DNA of 64,000 nt. Source: Hyphomicrobium sp. GTDB lineage: Bacteria; Pseudomonadota; Alphaproteobacteria; Rhizobiales; Hyphomicrobiaceae. The stretch spans positions 215,671 to 279,670 of the forward strand of contig JASBTM010000005.1 in assembly GCA_030148425.1 (NCBI GenBank), written 5' to 3'. A program made the position numbers and the translations under genes. Shown piece by piece: positions 1-9,796 of this stretch. A model generated the notes under the pieces. That model was not told the DNA's origin, did no database searches, and saw nothing but the letters and a program-made list of their open reading frames with translations. Every line of letters starts with the position of its first letter. Positions within the stretch are counted from its first letter, which is position 1.

Positions 1-1441
1 TCTCGCGCGTCTCCTTCACTTCTTCCGAAACGCGCTCCCACTGCAGCTCTTCCGATTTCAGAAGCTGCTTCAGTTCGCGACGCTCTTTCGAAAGCTTGTC
101 GTGCTCGGCCTTGATCTCGACTTCTTCGAGCCTCGACAACGAGCGCAAGCGCAGGTTCAGGATGGCTTCGGCCTGGATATCGCTGAGGCTGAACTTCGCC
201 ATCAGCTTGGCCTTCGGATCATCCTCGCGGCGGACGATCCGGATCACTTCGTCGATGTTGAGGTACGCGATCAGGTAGCCGTCGAGAACTTCGAGGCGAT
301 GCTCGATCTTCTTCAGGCGGTAGGTCGAACGACGAACCAGAACCTCGATGCGATGTTCGAGCCACTGCCAGAGCACGTCGCGCAGATCGAGCACGTTCGG
401 AATCTGGCCGGCCGACAGCACGTTCATGTTGAGGCTGACGCGAACTTCGAGCTCCGTCGAGCGGAACAGGCTTTCCATCAGCAGGACGGGTTCGACCGTG
501 CGGCTCTTCGGCTCGAGCACAAGGCGGATCTCTTCCGCGCTTTCGTCACGAACGTCGCCGAGGAGCGGAAGCTTCTTCTCGCTCATCAGGTCGGCGATCT
601 TCTCGATCAGCTTCGCCTTCTGCACGCCGTAAGGAATTTCGGTGACGACGATCTGGTAACCGCCGCGGCCAGTATCTTCCTTGCCCCAGCGCGCACGGAC
701 GCGGAAGCCGCCGCGGCCCGTCTTATACGCTTCGAGGATCTGCGCGCGCGGCTCAACGATCACGCCGCCTGTCGGAAAGTCAGGGCCGGGAATCAACTCG
801 ACCAGCTTTTCGATCGTCGCGTTCGGATGCTTGATGAGATGCAGAAGCGCGGCGCACAGCTCGTCGACGTTGTGCGGCGGAATGTTGGTCGCCATGCCGA
901 CGGCGATGCCGGACGAGCCGTTCGCTAAAAGGTTCGGAAAGGCTGCAGGCAGCACGACCGGCTCTTCGACGCGGCCATCGTAGTTCGGACGGAAATCGAC
1001 CGTCTCCTCGTCGATGCCTTCGAGGATGAGCGCGGCGATCTCCGTCATGCGCGCTTCGGTGTAACGCTCGGCGGCCGGGTTATCGCCGTCGATGTTGCCG
1101 AAGTTGCCCTGCCCGTCGACGAGCGGATAGCGGACGGCGAAGTCCTGCGCCAATCGCGCGAGGGCGTCGTAAATCGCCTGGTTGCCGTGCGGGTGATAGT
1201 CGCCCATCACCTCGCCGACGATCTTGGCACACTTGATGAACCCGCCTTCCGGATTGAGCCGCAGCTCGCGCATCGCATAGAGGATGCGGCGGTGGACGGG
1301 CTTCAGGCCGTCGCGCACGTCAGGCAGCGCGCGATGCATGATCGTCGAAAGGGCGTAGGCGAGGTAGCGCTCTTCGAGCGCGCTTCTCAGCTCGACAGGC
1401 TCAATAGGGCCTTCGCCCGGAAGAATCGGTTTGTCACTCAT
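1..1441 (-). CDS. parC: DNA topoisomerase IV subunit A (partial, 3' end outside window)
   Basis: Catalytic subunit of topoisomerase IV, which decatenates and relaxes replicated chromosomes together with ParE. The minus strand reads open from an ATG at 1441 to the window edge, about 480 codons, so the C-terminal beta-propeller is missing. The winged-helix region shows [16 protein letters not shown] (about residues 45-60), then [15 protein letters not shown] (80-94). The catalytic tyrosine is Y127 in the AERYTEAR context, which fits alphaproteobacterial ParC better than GyrA. No frameshift is seen. It is divergent from the CAP-domain gene at 1680, with about 240 bases between the two starts. 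The family assignment is certain; the choice of ParC over GyrA rests on the Tyr context and N-terminal sequence. Confidence 0.95.
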   Translation of the reverse strand, partial: MSDKPILPGEGPIEPVELRSALEERYLAYALSTIMHRALPDVRDGLKPVHRRILYAMRELRLNPEGGFIKCAKIVGEVMGDYHPHGNQAIYDALARLAQDFAVRYPLVDGQGNFGNIDGDNPAAERYTEARMTEIAALILEGIDEETVDFRPNYDGRVEEPVVLPAAFPNLLANGSSGIAVGMATNIPPHNVDELCAALLHLIKHPNATIEKLVELIPGPDFPTGGVIVEPRAQILEAYKTGRGGFRVRARWGKEDTGRGGYQIVVTEIPYGVQKAKLIEKIADLMSEKKLPLLGDVRDESAEEIRLVLEPKSRTVEPVLLMESLFRSTELEVRVSLNMNVLSAGQIPNVLDLRDVLWQWLEHRIEVLVRRSTYRLKKIEHRLEVLDGYLIAYLNIDEVIRIVRREDDPKAKLMAKFSLSDIQAEAILNLRLRSLSRLEEVEIKAEHDKLSKERRELKQLLKSEELQWERVSEEVKETRE

Positions 1442-1679
1442 GGGGCATCCTGTACAGCGGCCCTCGAAAGCGCTCAAGCCTACCCCTCTGGCCTGCGCGT
1501 CCGGGTATTGCTCGCCGCGCCATTTGGGCGCAAGCGGCCGCACCACAACCCGAAGGCGATGAGCAACCTCAAAAGCCATCCACAAGGGCGAGGTTCTGCG
1601 GGATCCGGCGCCATGGCCCCGGCGCATTCGAGAGGATAAGTGTCCTCGGCGAGCCGATCGCGGACGGAGAACGGAAAAA

Positions 1680-2387
1680 ATGGGCGCAATCGTACCGGAT
1701 CTGCCGAAGGTCGAGCAGCACATCGTCGAGATGACGAATCAGGTGCGCGGGGAGCAGAAGCTGGCGCCGCTGAAGGTCAACGCCATGCTGGCGAAGGCCG
1801 CGCGCGCCTTTGCACAGAGCGTCGCAAACAGCGGCAAGTTCTCGCATACCGCCGACGGACGAACGCCGTCGCAACGCGCCGAGAGCGTCGGCTATAAACA
1901 TTGCGGCGTCGCGGAGAACCTCGCGATGGACGGAAATAGCGCCGGTTACGATACCGGCGCGCTGGCGTTGCAGGCGATCGCTGGCTGGATGAACTCGCCG
2001 CCGCATCGCGCCAACATTCTGCGCACAACGGTATCGGAGATCGGCGTCGGCGTTGCGCGCGCCCCCGGCCCAAAGCCCAAATTCATTTCGGTCGAGTTAT
2101 TCGGCCAACCGGCTTCGAAATTGTTGACGTTTAAAATCAGGAATATTGCAGGCGTCGCCGTGACCTACTCGTTCGGCGGCAAAGCCCACGATTTGAAGCC
2201 TGGAGTCTCGGTCACCCACTCGTCTTGTTCACAAGAACAACTCATCATTTCCAAACCGAGCGGTATATTTTCCGGGGCAAGCGAGATCGCTCGCGTAACT
2301 GCCGAGAACGAAAAACTATATACGCTCAAGCGCGATGCGGCCGGTGCGCCGACGCTGGAAATTGCGACCCGTTCAACTAATCCGTAA
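1680..2387 (+). CDS. CAP (SCP/PR-1-like) domain protein
   Basis: A 235-residue protein whose first 140 or so residues form a CAP domain. Visible signatures are the N-terminal helix with LVNxxR-like residues ([13 protein letters not shown]), the histidine of [11 protein letters not shown], the AENLA segment and [12 protein letters not shown] proteins are usually secreted and have been linked to cell envelope or lipid-binding roles; the bacterial function is generally unknown. Residues after about 140 form a separate, unrecognised beta-rich tail. The start is the ATG at 1680. The frame stays open upstream to 1563 without an ATG, GTG or TTG, and no hydrophobic signal sequence appears in either version, which is unusual for the family. 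It is followed after about 90 bases by a small membrane-anchored protein. Confidence 0.8.
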   Translation: MGAIVPDLPKVEQHIVEMTNQVRGEQKLAPLKVNAMLAKAARAFAQSVANSGKFSHTADGRTPSQRAESVGYKHCGVAENLAMDGNSAGYDTGALALQAIAGWMNSPPHRANILRTTVSEIGVGVARAPGPKPKFISVELFGQPASKLLTFKIRNIAGVAVTYSFGGKAHDLKPGVSVTHSSCSQEQLIISKPSGIFSGASEIARVTAENEKLYTLKRDAAGAPTLEIATRSTNP

Positions 2388-2474
2388 CTTCAAATATTGC
2401 TCCGCACGGAAACTTTCCCCTTTGCAAGGCGTCGTCGATCATCTCAGATAACAACGCAAAAAGGGAAGAACGCC

Positions 2475-2732
2475 ATGCAGACACGCCAGCTTTTGATCTT
2501 CGTTGCGCTTAGCCTGCTTGCAGTTGTCGTCGTGATCGCCGCGGTCTCAGCTTTTCGAGATTCGCATACTGCGGTGCAGGTCGAGACCCCGGCAGCAAAG
2601 GTCGATGCCGATAAACCGGCGGATCACACCACAATCGATGTTCCGTACACACACATCGAGAAAGACAAGGACAGCACCAAGATCGAGGCCCCTGGCGTCA
2701 AGATCGAGGTGCCCAATTCGCCCAAGCCCTGA
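2475..2732 (+). CDS. small membrane-anchored protein of unknown function
   Basis: An 85-residue protein. The ATG at 2475 was chosen over upstream codons because a purine-rich AAGGGAAGAA lies just before it and the protein then begins directly with a transmembrane helix (LLIFVALSLLAVVVVIAAVSAF, residues 6-27). The rest is hydrophilic, rich in Lys, Asp and Val, and presumably lies on the outer face of the inner membrane. It has a loosely repeated pattern of short KVDAD, KIEAP and KIEVP segments. I do not recognise a family. It lies downstream of the CAP-domain gene on the same strand and may be cotranscribed with it, but the 87-base gap leaves room for its own promoter. Confidence 0.7.
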   Translation: MQTRQLLIFVALSLLAVVVVIAAVSAFRDSHTAVQVETPAAKVDADKPADHTTIDVPYTHIEKDKDSTKIEAPGVKIEVPNSPKP

Positions 2733-2805
2733 TCTGGCTTGACTCGACCTTCGAGAGCCGCCGGACGTCGGGCAGCTCTCGATCTTATACGGCCCCGGCT
2801 TTGTC

Positions 2806-3600
2806 TCAGCCGATGGTCCTCAGGATACCGCCTTCGACGCGTAGCGCTGCGCCGTTCGTTGCGGATGCTTCCTTCGACGCGGCATAGACCACCATATTGG
2901 CGACTTCCTCGACGCTCGCGAAACGCTGGATAAGCGACTGCGGCCTGTGGTCTTTCACAAACGTCTTCGCCATTTCGGCAGGCGTCTTGCCTGCGGCTTC
3001 GGCCATGGATTTCAGGAAGTCATCGACGCCTTCCGACAGCGTCGGACCGGGGAGAACGGAATTGACCGTGACATTCGTTCCGGCTGTCAGCTGGGCGATG
3101 CCCTGAGCTACCGAAAGCTGCGCTGTCTTGGTGAAGCCGTAATGGATCATCTCGACGGGAATGTTCACCGCGGACTCGGAGGAGATGAAAATGATCCGTC
3201 CCCAATTGCGTTCGAGCATCCCTGGCAAATAGGCGCGCGACAGGCGGACGCCCGACATCACGTTCGTCTCGAAGAAGCGGGTCCAGTCGGCGTCGGGAAT
3301 GTCGAAGAACGGCTTAGGCTCGAAGATGCCAGCGTTGTTGATCAGGATGTCGACGGACGGAACGGCCTTGATCAGGGCATCGCAGCCTTCGGCTGTTGCG
3401 ACGTCGGCGGCGATACCCGACACGGCTGCCGCCTTGCAGGAGCCATGGACCGCCGCAACGCCCTTCTCGACGGTTGCCTGCTTGCGGCCGTTGATGACGA
3501 CCTTGGCTCCGGCCTGGGCTAGGCTTTTCGCGATGGCGAGCCCGATACCGGCGGTCGAGCCGGTGACGAGGGCAGTCTTGTCGGTCAAATCGATTTTCAT
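2806..3600 (-). CDS. short-chain dehydrogenase/reductase (SDR)
   Basis: A 264-residue classical SDR that would oxidise or reduce an unknown alcohol/ketone substrate with NAD(P)H in the cytoplasm. The Rossmann glycine motif TGSTAGIG is at 13-20, INNAG at 87-91, the catalytic Ser near 140-141 and the YxxxK pair at Y154/K158. The C-terminal GAALRVEGGI stretch is typical of the family. The start is the ATG at 3600, which begins MKIDLTDKTALVTG; a longer reading to 3711 would add 37 residues without family support. A 13-base palindrome lies about 56 bases upstream. The gene is convergent with the small membrane-protein gene and divergent from the CYTH gene. Substrate cannot be inferred. Confidence 0.9.
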   Translation of the reverse strand: MKIDLTDKTALVTGSTAGIGLAIAKSLAQAGAKVVINGRKQATVEKGVAAVHGSCKAAAVSGIAADVATAEGCDALIKAVPSVDILINNAGIFEPKPFFDIPDADWTRFFETNVMSGVRLSRAYLPGMLERNWGRIIFISSESAVNIPVEMIHYGFTKTAQLSVAQGIAQLTAGTNVTVNSVLPGPTLSEGVDDFLKSMAEAAGKTPAEMAKTFVKDHRPQSLIQRFASVEEVANMVVYAASKEASATNGAALRVEGGILRTIG

Positions 3601-3956
3601 GAGGCCGGCTCCAGTCGGATAGCTTTGTCCAAATCGGATTAGAATGTTCGTTAGATCGGAACTTCCGAATAAGATGCAAGAGGCATGTTGATCCGCGACA
3701 CGAACGTACACGAGCGGACGATGTCCCTGCTACACTTGCCGGAACGAAAGAGTTTCCAGACGTAGACCGACTTCCGCGAATATTCATCTCTTCCCCGATG
3801 CGTTAACCGGCCCGGGCGGAAACGCCCGCTCTTGGGGAACACTATGAGCGAGAGCAATGTCAGTGTCGCAGAGCCGGTCTAGTGTTTGCGCCCATCGCCC
3901 CCAAAAGTCGGAAGGAACTCCGGCTAGAATACGATGTTGTCGCCGCAGGAGACCGA
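3601..3956. other. divergent intergenic region (SDR / CYTH)
   Basis: This 356-base gap separates two divergent genes and should hold both promoters. It contains the palindrome TCGGAACTTCCGA (3656-3668), listed separately, and a small GC hairpin CGGGCG-gaaa-CGCCCG near 3813-3828. No convincing coding sequence was found. Short open frames here have no family resemblance or ribosome-binding site. Confidence 0.5.
3656..3668. promoter_or_regulatory. possible operator palindrome upstream of SDR gene
   Basis: TCGGAA-C-TTCCGA is a perfect 6+1+6 inverted repeat, 56 bases upstream of the SDR start and in the divergent gap. Position and symmetry suit a dimeric repressor site, but no regulator gene is adjacent, so the role is inference only. 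Confidence 0.35.
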
Positions 3957-4463
3957 ATGGCACTCGAAATCGAACGAAAATTCAAAATTCGAGACGAAAC
4001 GTGGCGGCAGGCGTCGACAGGGTCGGCGCGGATCGTGCAGGGCTACTTTGCACGCACGCCGCTGCTCAGGGCGCGTATCCGCATCTACGGCAACAAAGGT
4101 TTTATCACCTTGAAGAGCGAGCCGGGCGTGCTCGTCCGCCATGAATACGAATATGAAATTCCGAAAGCCGACGCCATCGAGATGATCAAGCAGTTCAGCG
4201 TTGAGCCGATCATTGCCAAGGTGCGGTATGATGTTCCCTACGACGGTGTCGTATGGGCGGTGGATGTCTTCGAAGGTGCGAACAGCGGCCTTACTCTCGC
4301 CGAGGCCGAATTGAAGACCGTGGATCAACAGCTCTCACTGCCGGCGTGGGCGGGCGAGGAAGTCACCAACGATCGCCGTTACGGCAACTCCAACCTCGCG
4401 CGCTATCCGTTCGTCACGTGGGACAAGAATGGCATTCCGCCGGAAGAGGAAGACGACGCTTAA
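3957..4463 (+). CDS. CYTH domain protein
   Basis: A 168-residue single-domain CYTH protein (triphosphate tunnel metalloenzyme superfamily; relatives include adenylate cyclase CyaB, thiamine triphosphatase and inorganic triphosphatases). The defining EIERKF motif is at residues 4-9. The alternating charged strands RARIRIYGNKGF, EYEYEIP and the later AEAELK supply the acidic and basic tunnel residues that bind triphosphate and metal. The ATG at 3957 was chosen because it places EIERKF at the N-terminus as in the family; upstream in-frame codons back to 3882 add unrelated sequence. There is no CHAD domain. Exact substrate is not predictable, though an inorganic or nucleoside triphosphate is likely. 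Confidence 0.88.
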   Translation: MALEIERKFKIRDETWRQASTGSARIVQGYFARTPLLRARIRIYGNKGFITLKSEPGVLVRHEYEYEIPKADAIEMIKQFSVEPIIAKVRYDVPYDGVVWAVDVFEGANSGLTLAEAELKTVDQQLSLPAWAGEEVTNDRRYGNSNLARYPFVTWDKNGIPPEEEDDA

Positions 4464-4501
4464 AGAGCGCGAAAGGCGGAGCTTCGACGCCCCGCCCTCC
4501 C

Positions 4502-5530
4502 TCAATGCCATCCGTTATATGGATCGTAATCATCATCCGCTGCGTCGGAGGAGGAACTGCGGTCGACAGCGTTCGGTGGCGGCGGCGCAGTTCGTGTTCT
4601 TGCGGCAGGTTTCGGCCGAGGCGGCGTTGACTTCGCAGACGATGCGACTCTTCCACTGAGCGACCGCACGATCGTTACCTCGGTGCCGACGCGAACAAGC
4701 GAAGCAAGATGCAGAACGTTTTCGTTCATCATGCGGAAGCAGCCTGACGACGCAGCCGTGCCGATCGACTTCGGCTCGTTCGTGCCATGAATTCGATACA
4801 GCGTATTGCCGAGATAGATCGCTTTGGCGCCGAGCGGATTGCGGACGCCGCCGAGCATGCGCACAGGAAGGCCAGGCTGACGCTGGCGCATCTCGGCGGG
4901 CGGATACCAATCCGGCCAATCGGCGATGCGCGAAACTTTCTCCTTGCCCGTCCAGGCGAAGCCCTGCCGGCCGACGCCGATGGAATAAGCATAAGCCGTA
5001 CTCGGCGTTAGAACATAATAGAGCTTTCGCGCTCCGGTATCGATGACGATGGAGCCCGGGGCGTAAGGCCCGCTGAAGGCGACCCTGGGCGGCGCGACGG
5101 CTCGGATGTACGGCCGAGCACCGCCACTGCTTCCCTGCGATCTGCTAAGGCGTTCCTCTTCTTCTTGCGACGGAGCGGCATCCCACGCGCCGTAATCGTC
5201 GCGATCATCGTACTGGCCACGATATCTCGGATCGCGATAATCCCTGTCGACGCGCGGCCCCGGATAGCGCCGATCCGCCGAATTGTCGTCATATCGATCA
5301 TCGCCGTTGTAGCGGGGATCGTAGCGGCGCACATCGTTGTCAGGATCGTAATAGCGATTATCGGCGCGCGGACCGTCATCGTAATTACGGTCGTAGCCGT
5401 AGGGGGAACCGTAGCGCGGTCCGTCCCAGGGAGACCATTGCTGCGCATTCGCCAGCACCGATGAGCTCATCCATGCCGACGCCGTGGCTATCGTCAGGAT
5501 GAGCGTTTTCTTGAATTCCCGCGCATTCAT
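4502..5530 (-). CDS. L,D-transpeptidase (YkuD family) with Tyr/Asp/Arg-rich linker
   Basis: A 342-residue exported enzyme that would form 3-3 peptidoglycan crosslinks or attach proteins to the wall in the periplasm. Residues 1 to about 29 form a signal peptide ending ANA/QQ. Residues about 32-135 are a low-complexity stretch of repeated YDPR, YDDR and RDYR-like units. The YkuD domain follows, with the catalytic histidine (IHGTNEP, H248) and nucleophile in SSGCFRM (C264). The C-terminal 50 residues are Pro/Ser/Asp-rich. The ATG at 5530 is preceded on its strand by a GGGTAA sequence and gives a clean signal peptide; an ATG at 5581 would add 17 residues. The gene is convergent with the CYTH gene. 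Confidence 0.9.
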   Translation of the reverse strand: MNAREFKKTLILTIATASAWMSSSVLANAQQWSPWDGPRYGSPYGYDRNYDDGPRADNRYYDPDNDVRRYDPRYNGDDRYDDNSADRRYPGPRVDRDYRDPRYRGQYDDRDDYGAWDAAPSQEEEERLSRSQGSSGGARPYIRAVAPPRVAFSGPYAPGSIVIDTGARKLYYVLTPSTAYAYSIGVGRQGFAWTGKEKVSRIADWPDWYPPAEMRQRQPGLPVRMLGGVRNPLGAKAIYLGNTLYRIHGTNEPKSIGTAASSGCFRMMNENVLHLASLVRVGTEVTIVRSLSGRVASSAKSTPPRPKPAARTRTAPPPPNAVDRSSSSDAADDDYDPYNGWH

Positions 5531-5722
5531 CGCATTACCCGCGTTCTGTCGAAGCGAAATCAGCCGCCTCGTCATTTTCACTGTTCAGATGTTGCCGGTG
5601 GAAGTCGTCATAGGCATGGCAAATCAATGGCATCGACGCATATGCGGTATTTCAAAATGTAACGGCGAAACGCTCAGAATTGATAAAAGCCGGTTTTCCT
5701 GCTCCGGCGATTTTGATCGAGA

Positions 5723-5998
5723 TCAGCGCGAGGCCCGCGCGAGAACGTCCATCAACTCGGTGACCTTCCGGCGTTGATCCGCAGCATTTCCGCTTGCGAT
5801 CGCATGTTCGACGCAATGGGCGACGTGATCGCGCAAAACTTCCTCTTCGACGCGGCGAAGGGCTGCGCGCACGGCGGATATCTGAGTAACGACATCGATG
5901 CAGTATCGCCCCTCCTCGACCATCTTGGCGAGGCCGCGGACCTGACCTTCGATGCGGCTGAGGCGTTTGAGGCAGGCGGCTTTTGTTTGTTTCTGCAT
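5723..5998 (-). CDS. csoR: CsoR-type copper-sensing repressor
   Basis: A 91-residue all-helical repressor of the CsoR/RcnR family, expected to bind DNA without copper and release it on Cu(I) binding. The three Cu(I) ligands of CsoR are all present with the family spacing: C33, H58 and C62 (RYCIDV ... DHVAHC). That Cys-His-Cys set separates it from the RcnR (nickel/cobalt) and FrmR (formaldehyde) branches. The ATG at 5998 gives the usual family length; a reading from 6034 would run the coding sequence across the operator-like palindrome. It is divergent from the copper ATPase at 6081, and the 82-base gap holds two operator-like palindromes. It therefore probably represses itself and copA. Confidence 0.92.
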   Translation of the reverse strand: MQKQTKAACLKRLSRIEGQVRGLAKMVEEGRYCIDVVTQISAVRAALRRVEEEVLRDHVAHCVEHAIASGNAADQRRKVTELMDVLARASR

Positions 5999-6007
5999 GC
6001 CTTGACG

Positions 6008-6026
6008 TATACCCCACTGGGGTATA
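6008..6026. promoter_or_regulatory. CsoR operator, site 1
   Basis: TATACCCCA-C-TGGGGTATA is a perfect 9+1+9 inverted repeat of the TACCCC/GGGGTA type recognised by CsoR-family repressors. It starts 10 bases upstream of the csoR ATG, so repressor binding would also block csoR transcription. Confidence 0.8.
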
Positions 6027-6037
6027 TCTGTCAATAG

Positions 6038-6054
6038 ATACCCCCACCGGGTAT
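6038..6054. promoter_or_regulatory. CsoR operator, site 2
   Basis: ATACCCCCACCGGGTAT is an imperfect inverted repeat (ATACCC/GGGTAT arms) on the copA side of the gap, 26 bases before the copA ATG. It shares the C-tract/G-tract layout of site 1 and probably controls copA. Confidence 0.7.
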
Positions 6055-6080
6055 TCTAGGAACCAGCAAGGGCCGACGCC

Positions 6081-8501
6081 ATGACAGCAGACCAGCCGAC
6101 ATCGGAGCATGATCATGGTGCGAAGAGTTGCTGCGGATCCCATGCAGGCAAGCCGGACGAGAGCGCACATCACGGTCACATGACTCATGGTGCGCAGGCG
6201 CCGTCTGCTCATGCCGTCAAGGATCCGGTCTGCGGCATGACCGTCGATCCCGCCACGGCGAAGCATCGCGCCGAACATGCTGGGCACGATTATTATTTCT
6301 GCTCGGCGGGATGCCGCACGAAGTTCGTCGCGGATCCCTCGAAGTATCTGAAGCCAGTTGAAGCGAAGGTCGAGAACGTCGCCGAAGGGACGATTTATAC
6401 CTGCCCCATGCATCCTCAGATCCGGCAGGTTGGTCCGGGCTTCTGTCCGATCTGCGGTATGGCGCTTGAGCCCGAAACGGTCACGGCGGAAGAACAGCCA
6501 AACGCCGAGCTCGAGGACATGACGCGCCGGCTTTGGATCGGCCTCGCATTGGCCCTTCCCGTCTTTCTTCTTGAAATGGGCGGGCACCTCTTCAACCTGC
6601 ACCACCTTATAAGTCCGACCACATCGAACTGGGTGCAGCTCGTGCTCGCGACGCCCGTAGTGCTCTGGGCCGGATTTCCGTTTTTCGAGCGCGGCTGGAA
6701 ATCGCTCGAAACGCGCAACCTCAACATGTTCACGCTGATCGCGCTCGGCACCGGCGTCGCGTGGGTTTACAGCGTCGTCGCGACACTGATGCCCGGCCTC
6801 TTTCCCGCGAGCCTGCGCGGCATGGACGGCGCTGCGCCAGTTTATTTCGAAGCTGCGGCCGTCATCACCGTGCTGGTGCTCGTCGGGCAGGTGCTCGAGC
6901 TGCGCGCGCGCGCTCAGACGAGCGGTGCTATCCGTGCGCTTTTGAAGCTCGCTCCGAAAACGGCGCGGCGGCTGAAGCCCGATGGCTCGGACGAAGAAAT
7001 CGAGGTCGATGCAATCGCCGTCGGCGACAAACTTCGCGTTCGCCCAGGCGAGCGGATCCCCATTGACGGCGACGTTGCCGACGGAAAAAGCAACGTCGAT
7101 GAATCGATGGTCACCGGCGAGTCGATGCCTGTCACCAAGACCGTCGGCGCAAAGGTGATCGGCGGAACGATCAACGGATCCGGCGCGCTCATCATCGAAG
7201 CCAGGAAAGTCGGCCGCGATACGATGCTGGCGCGTATCGTGCAAATGGTGGCGGAATCGCAGCGCAGCCGCGCGCCAATTCAACGGCTTGCCGATCAGGT
7301 TGCAGGATGGTTCGTGCCGCTCGTCATCGGCGTTTCGGCGCTGGCATTCGCCGCATGGATGATGTTTGGGCCTGAGCCGCGCTTTTCGTATGCGCTCATC
7401 GCTGCCGTCTCTGTTTTGATTATCGCCTGCCCATGCGCGCTCGGCCTCGCGACGCCGATGTCGATCATGGTGGGCGTCGGGCGCGGCGCACAATCCGGAG
7501 TGCTCATCAAGAATGCCGAAGCTCTGGAAGGCATGGAAAAGATCGACACGCTTGTCGTCGACAAGACCGGGACGCTCACGGAAGGCAAACCGAAGGTGAC
7601 GGCGATCCGGACAGCGCCAGGGTTCGACGAAGGCGAACTTCTAAAGCTCGCAGCCAGCCTCGAACAAGCGAGCGAGCATCCGCTCGGGGCCGCTATCGTG
7701 GCGTCCGCGCGCGAGCGTAACATGGCGCTCGCACCGGTCAGCGATTTCGCAGCGCCATCGGGCAAAGGCGTGTCGGGTAAGATCGACGGCCGCACGATCA
7801 TTATCGGCAATGCGAAAATCCTGAGCGAGGCCGGCATTCCCACGTTATCTCTCGACGCAGATGCGGAACGGTTACGCTCCGAAGGCGCAACTGCGGTCTA
7901 TGTCGCCGTCGATGGCAAGGCGGCGGGCGTCGTCGCTATCGCCGATCCGATCAAGGCGACCACATCGTCAGCGTTGCGGAAACTTAAGGACAGCGGCGTG
8001 CACGTTGTCATGCTGACCGGCGACAACGCAACCACCGCGAAAGCCGTCGCGTCGAAGCTCGGCATCGATGACGTCAAGGCCGACGTTCTGCCGGAAGACA
8101 AGGCGCGCATCGTCACCGAGTTAAAGAGTCAAGGCCATGCCGTCGCGATGGCGGGCGACGGCGTCAACGATGCACCCGCTCTCGCCGCAGCCGATGTCGG
8201 TATCGCGATGGGAACGGGCACGGATGTCGCCATCGAGAGCGCGGGAATTACGCTGCTCAAAGGCGATCTCGAAGGCATCGCCAAGGCGCGGCGGCTTTCG
8301 GAGGCGACCATGTCGAACATCCGGCAGAATCTGTTCTTCGCGTTCGTTTACAACGCTGCAGGCGTGCCTATCGCGGCAGGCGTGCTCTATCCGGTATTCG
8401 GCTTGCTGCTTTCACCGATCATCGCGGCGGCGGCGATGGCGCTGTCATCCGTCAGCGTCATCGGCAACGCATTACGCCTGCGCCAAGCCGACGTCGACTA
8501 G
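6081..8501 (+). CDS. copA: copper-translocating P1B-type ATPase
   Basis: An 806-residue inner-membrane ATPase that pumps Cu(I) out of the cytoplasm. In order: a His-rich N-terminus with a CC pair, a YHS domain (about 47-92, KDPVCGMTV), a heavy-metal-binding domain (about 105-130, YTCPMHP ... CPICGM), then the transmembrane and catalytic core. The ion-site CPC is at C450-P451-C452, the phosphorylated Asp at D494 in DKTGTLTEG, the HP motif in SEHPLGAAI, and the hinge GDGVNDAP at about 692-699. Classic CXXC HMA domains are absent and replaced by the YHS plus heavy-metal-binding pair. It is divergent from csoR, with two CsoR-like operators between. Its stop overlaps the stop of the convergent MFS gene by four bases. 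Confidence 0.95.
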   Translation: MTADQPTSEHDHGAKSCCGSHAGKPDESAHHGHMTHGAQAPSAHAVKDPVCGMTVDPATAKHRAEHAGHDYYFCSAGCRTKFVADPSKYLKPVEAKVENVAEGTIYTCPMHPQIRQVGPGFCPICGMALEPETVTAEEQPNAELEDMTRRLWIGLALALPVFLLEMGGHLFNLHHLISPTTSNWVQLVLATPVVLWAGFPFFERGWKSLETRNLNMFTLIALGTGVAWVYSVVATLMPGLFPASLRGMDGAAPVYFEAAAVITVLVLVGQVLELRARAQTSGAIRALLKLAPKTARRLKPDGSDEEIEVDAIAVGDKLRVRPGERIPIDGDVADGKSNVDESMVTGESMPVTKTVGAKVIGGTINGSGALIIEARKVGRDTMLARIVQMVAESQRSRAPIQRLADQVAGWFVPLVIGVSALAFAAWMMFGPEPRFSYALIAAVSVLIIACPCALGLATPMSIMVGVGRGAQSGVLIKNAEALEGMEKIDTLVVDKTGTLTEGKPKVTAIRTAPGFDEGELLKLAASLEQASEHPLGAAIVASARERNMALAPVSDFAAPSGKGVSGKIDGRTIIIGNAKILSEAGIPTLSLDADAERLRSEGATAVYVAVDGKAAGVVAIADPIKATTSSALRKLKDSGVHVVMLTGDNATTAKAVASKLGIDDVKADVLPEDKARIVTELKSQGHAVAMAGDGVNDAPALAAADVGIAMGTGTDVAIESAGITLLKGDLEGIAKARRLSEATMSNIRQNLFFAFVYNAAGVPIAAGVLYPVFGLLLSPIIAAAAMALSSVSVIGNALRLRQADVD

Positions 8502-9796
8502 GCGGGCTTTGGGAGTGGCGAGTCGACCGGGCTCGGCTTGCCGAGCGAGAGCACGAGGATCGCCGCGATGATGCACGCGATGCCTGCGGCGAAGAACGCG
8601 GGCAAATACGTCGAGAATTCCGTGCGTGTGAGACCCGCGCCATAGGCTGCCGTCGCCGCTCCGAGCTGATGACCCGCGAAAATCCAGCCGAAGACGACGT
8701 TCGTTTTCTCAGGCCCGAAGTAGCGCGTCGTTAGCTTCACGGTTGGCGGCACGGTGGCGATCCAATCGAGGCCGTAGAACATCGCGAAAAGCGACAAGCC
8801 ATAAAACGTGAAGTCGGTGTACGGCAGATAGAGCAGCGACAGCCCGCGCAAACCATAATACCAAAAGAGCAGCCAGCGATTGTCGAAGCGATCCGAGAGC
8901 CAGCCGGAACCGATCGTGCCGAAGAAATCGAACACGCCCATCATCGCGAGCACGCCAGCGGCGGTCACGGACGCCAAGCCGAAGTCGCCGCAGAGCGCGA
9001 TGAAGTGCGTCTGAATGAGCCCGTTGGTGCTCAACCCGCAAATGAAAAACGTGCCGAATAGAACCCAGAAGGCTCCGGTCGCCGCGACTTCCTTCAGGAT
9101 GACCAGCGGCGTCATGAGCAGAGCGCCAAAACTTTCCGTATGCGCCGGCGTCGGGACGATGTCTTTCGCGCCGTAGGGCGGCAGCCCGAGATCAGCGGGC
9201 CGATCCCGCATCAGCAGGAACACGACGATCGCGGCGAAGGCGATCATCGCGCAGATAAAGCACAGAGAATAGCGCCAGCCGTAGAGCGCGGTGAGCTTGG
9301 CGAGCAGCGGCAAGAAGACAAGCTGCCCCGTCGCGGTGCTGGCGGAGAGCATGCCCATCACGAGCCCGCGGCGCTCAGAGAACCAGCGCGTGGCGACCGT
9401 CGCGCCGAGCACCATCGCGGTCAGACCGGTACCGAGGCCGACGCCGATACCCCACAGCAAGACGAGTTGCCAGAGGCTCGTCATCGCCAGCGAGGCCGCG
9501 AGGACCGACGCGACGATTACGAGCGCCGTCAACACGATGCGGCGTATGCCGAAGCGATTCATGAATGCGGCCGCGAACGGCCCCATGAGGCCGAAGAGCA
9601 TGAAACGAATTGCGAGGGCCGAGGAAATTTCCGATGCCTTCCAACCGAATTCTTTTTCCAGCGGGACGATGAAGACGCCGGGCGCGCCGACGGCTCCGGC
9701 CGTTACGAGCATGGTGAGAAACGTCGCGACGACGACAGCCCAACCGTAGTGGACGTTTCTGCGCGCCAACTTCGAAGCGAGTGCCGATGACATCAT
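8498..9796 (-). CDS. MFS transporter
   Basis: A 432-residue integral membrane protein with about 12 hydrophobic segments, of the major facilitator superfamily. It resembles the oxalate/formate antiporter and monocarboxylate-type branch: an N-terminal [15 protein letters not shown] segment, [22 protein letters not shown] in helices 4-5 with the following [13 protein letters not shown] loop, and [11 protein letters not shown]. It probably moves a small organic anion, but the substrate is not readable from sequence. The start is the ATG at 9796, with a GAGG purine tract about 10 bases before it on its strand. The C-terminus is convergent with copA. A 12-base palindrome lies just upstream of the start. 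Confidence 0.85.
   Translation of the reverse strand: MMSSALASKLARRNVHYGWAVVVATFLTMLVTAGAVGAPGVFIVPLEKEFGWKASEISSALAIRFMLFGLMGPFAAAFMNRFGIRRIVLTALVIVASVLAASLAMTSLWQLVLLWGIGVGLGTGLTAMVLGATVATRWFSERRGLVMGMLSASTATGQLVFLPLLAKLTALYGWRYSLCFICAMIAFAAIVVFLLMRDRPADLGLPPYGAKDIVPTPAHTESFGALLMTPLVILKEVAATGAFWVLFGTFFICGLSTNGLIQTHFIALCGDFGLASVTAAGVLAMMGVFDFFGTIGSGWLSDRFDNRWLLFWYYGLRGLSLLYLPYTDFTFYGLSLFAMFYGLDWIATVPPTVKLTTRYFGPEKTNVVFGWIFAGHQLGAATAAYGAGLTRTEFSTYLPAFFAAGIACIIAAILVLSLGKPSPVDSPLPKPA

Noticed and set aside
101..983. Plus-strand open frames opposite parC
   Set aside because: They are mirror frames of the parC coding strand, with Arg/His/Asp-rich composition typical of antisense shadows in GC-rich DNA.
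3651..3857. 68-codon minus-strand open frame upstream of the SDR gene
   Set aside because: No ribosome-binding site or recognisable domain; it overlaps the operator-like palindrome and likely promoter region.
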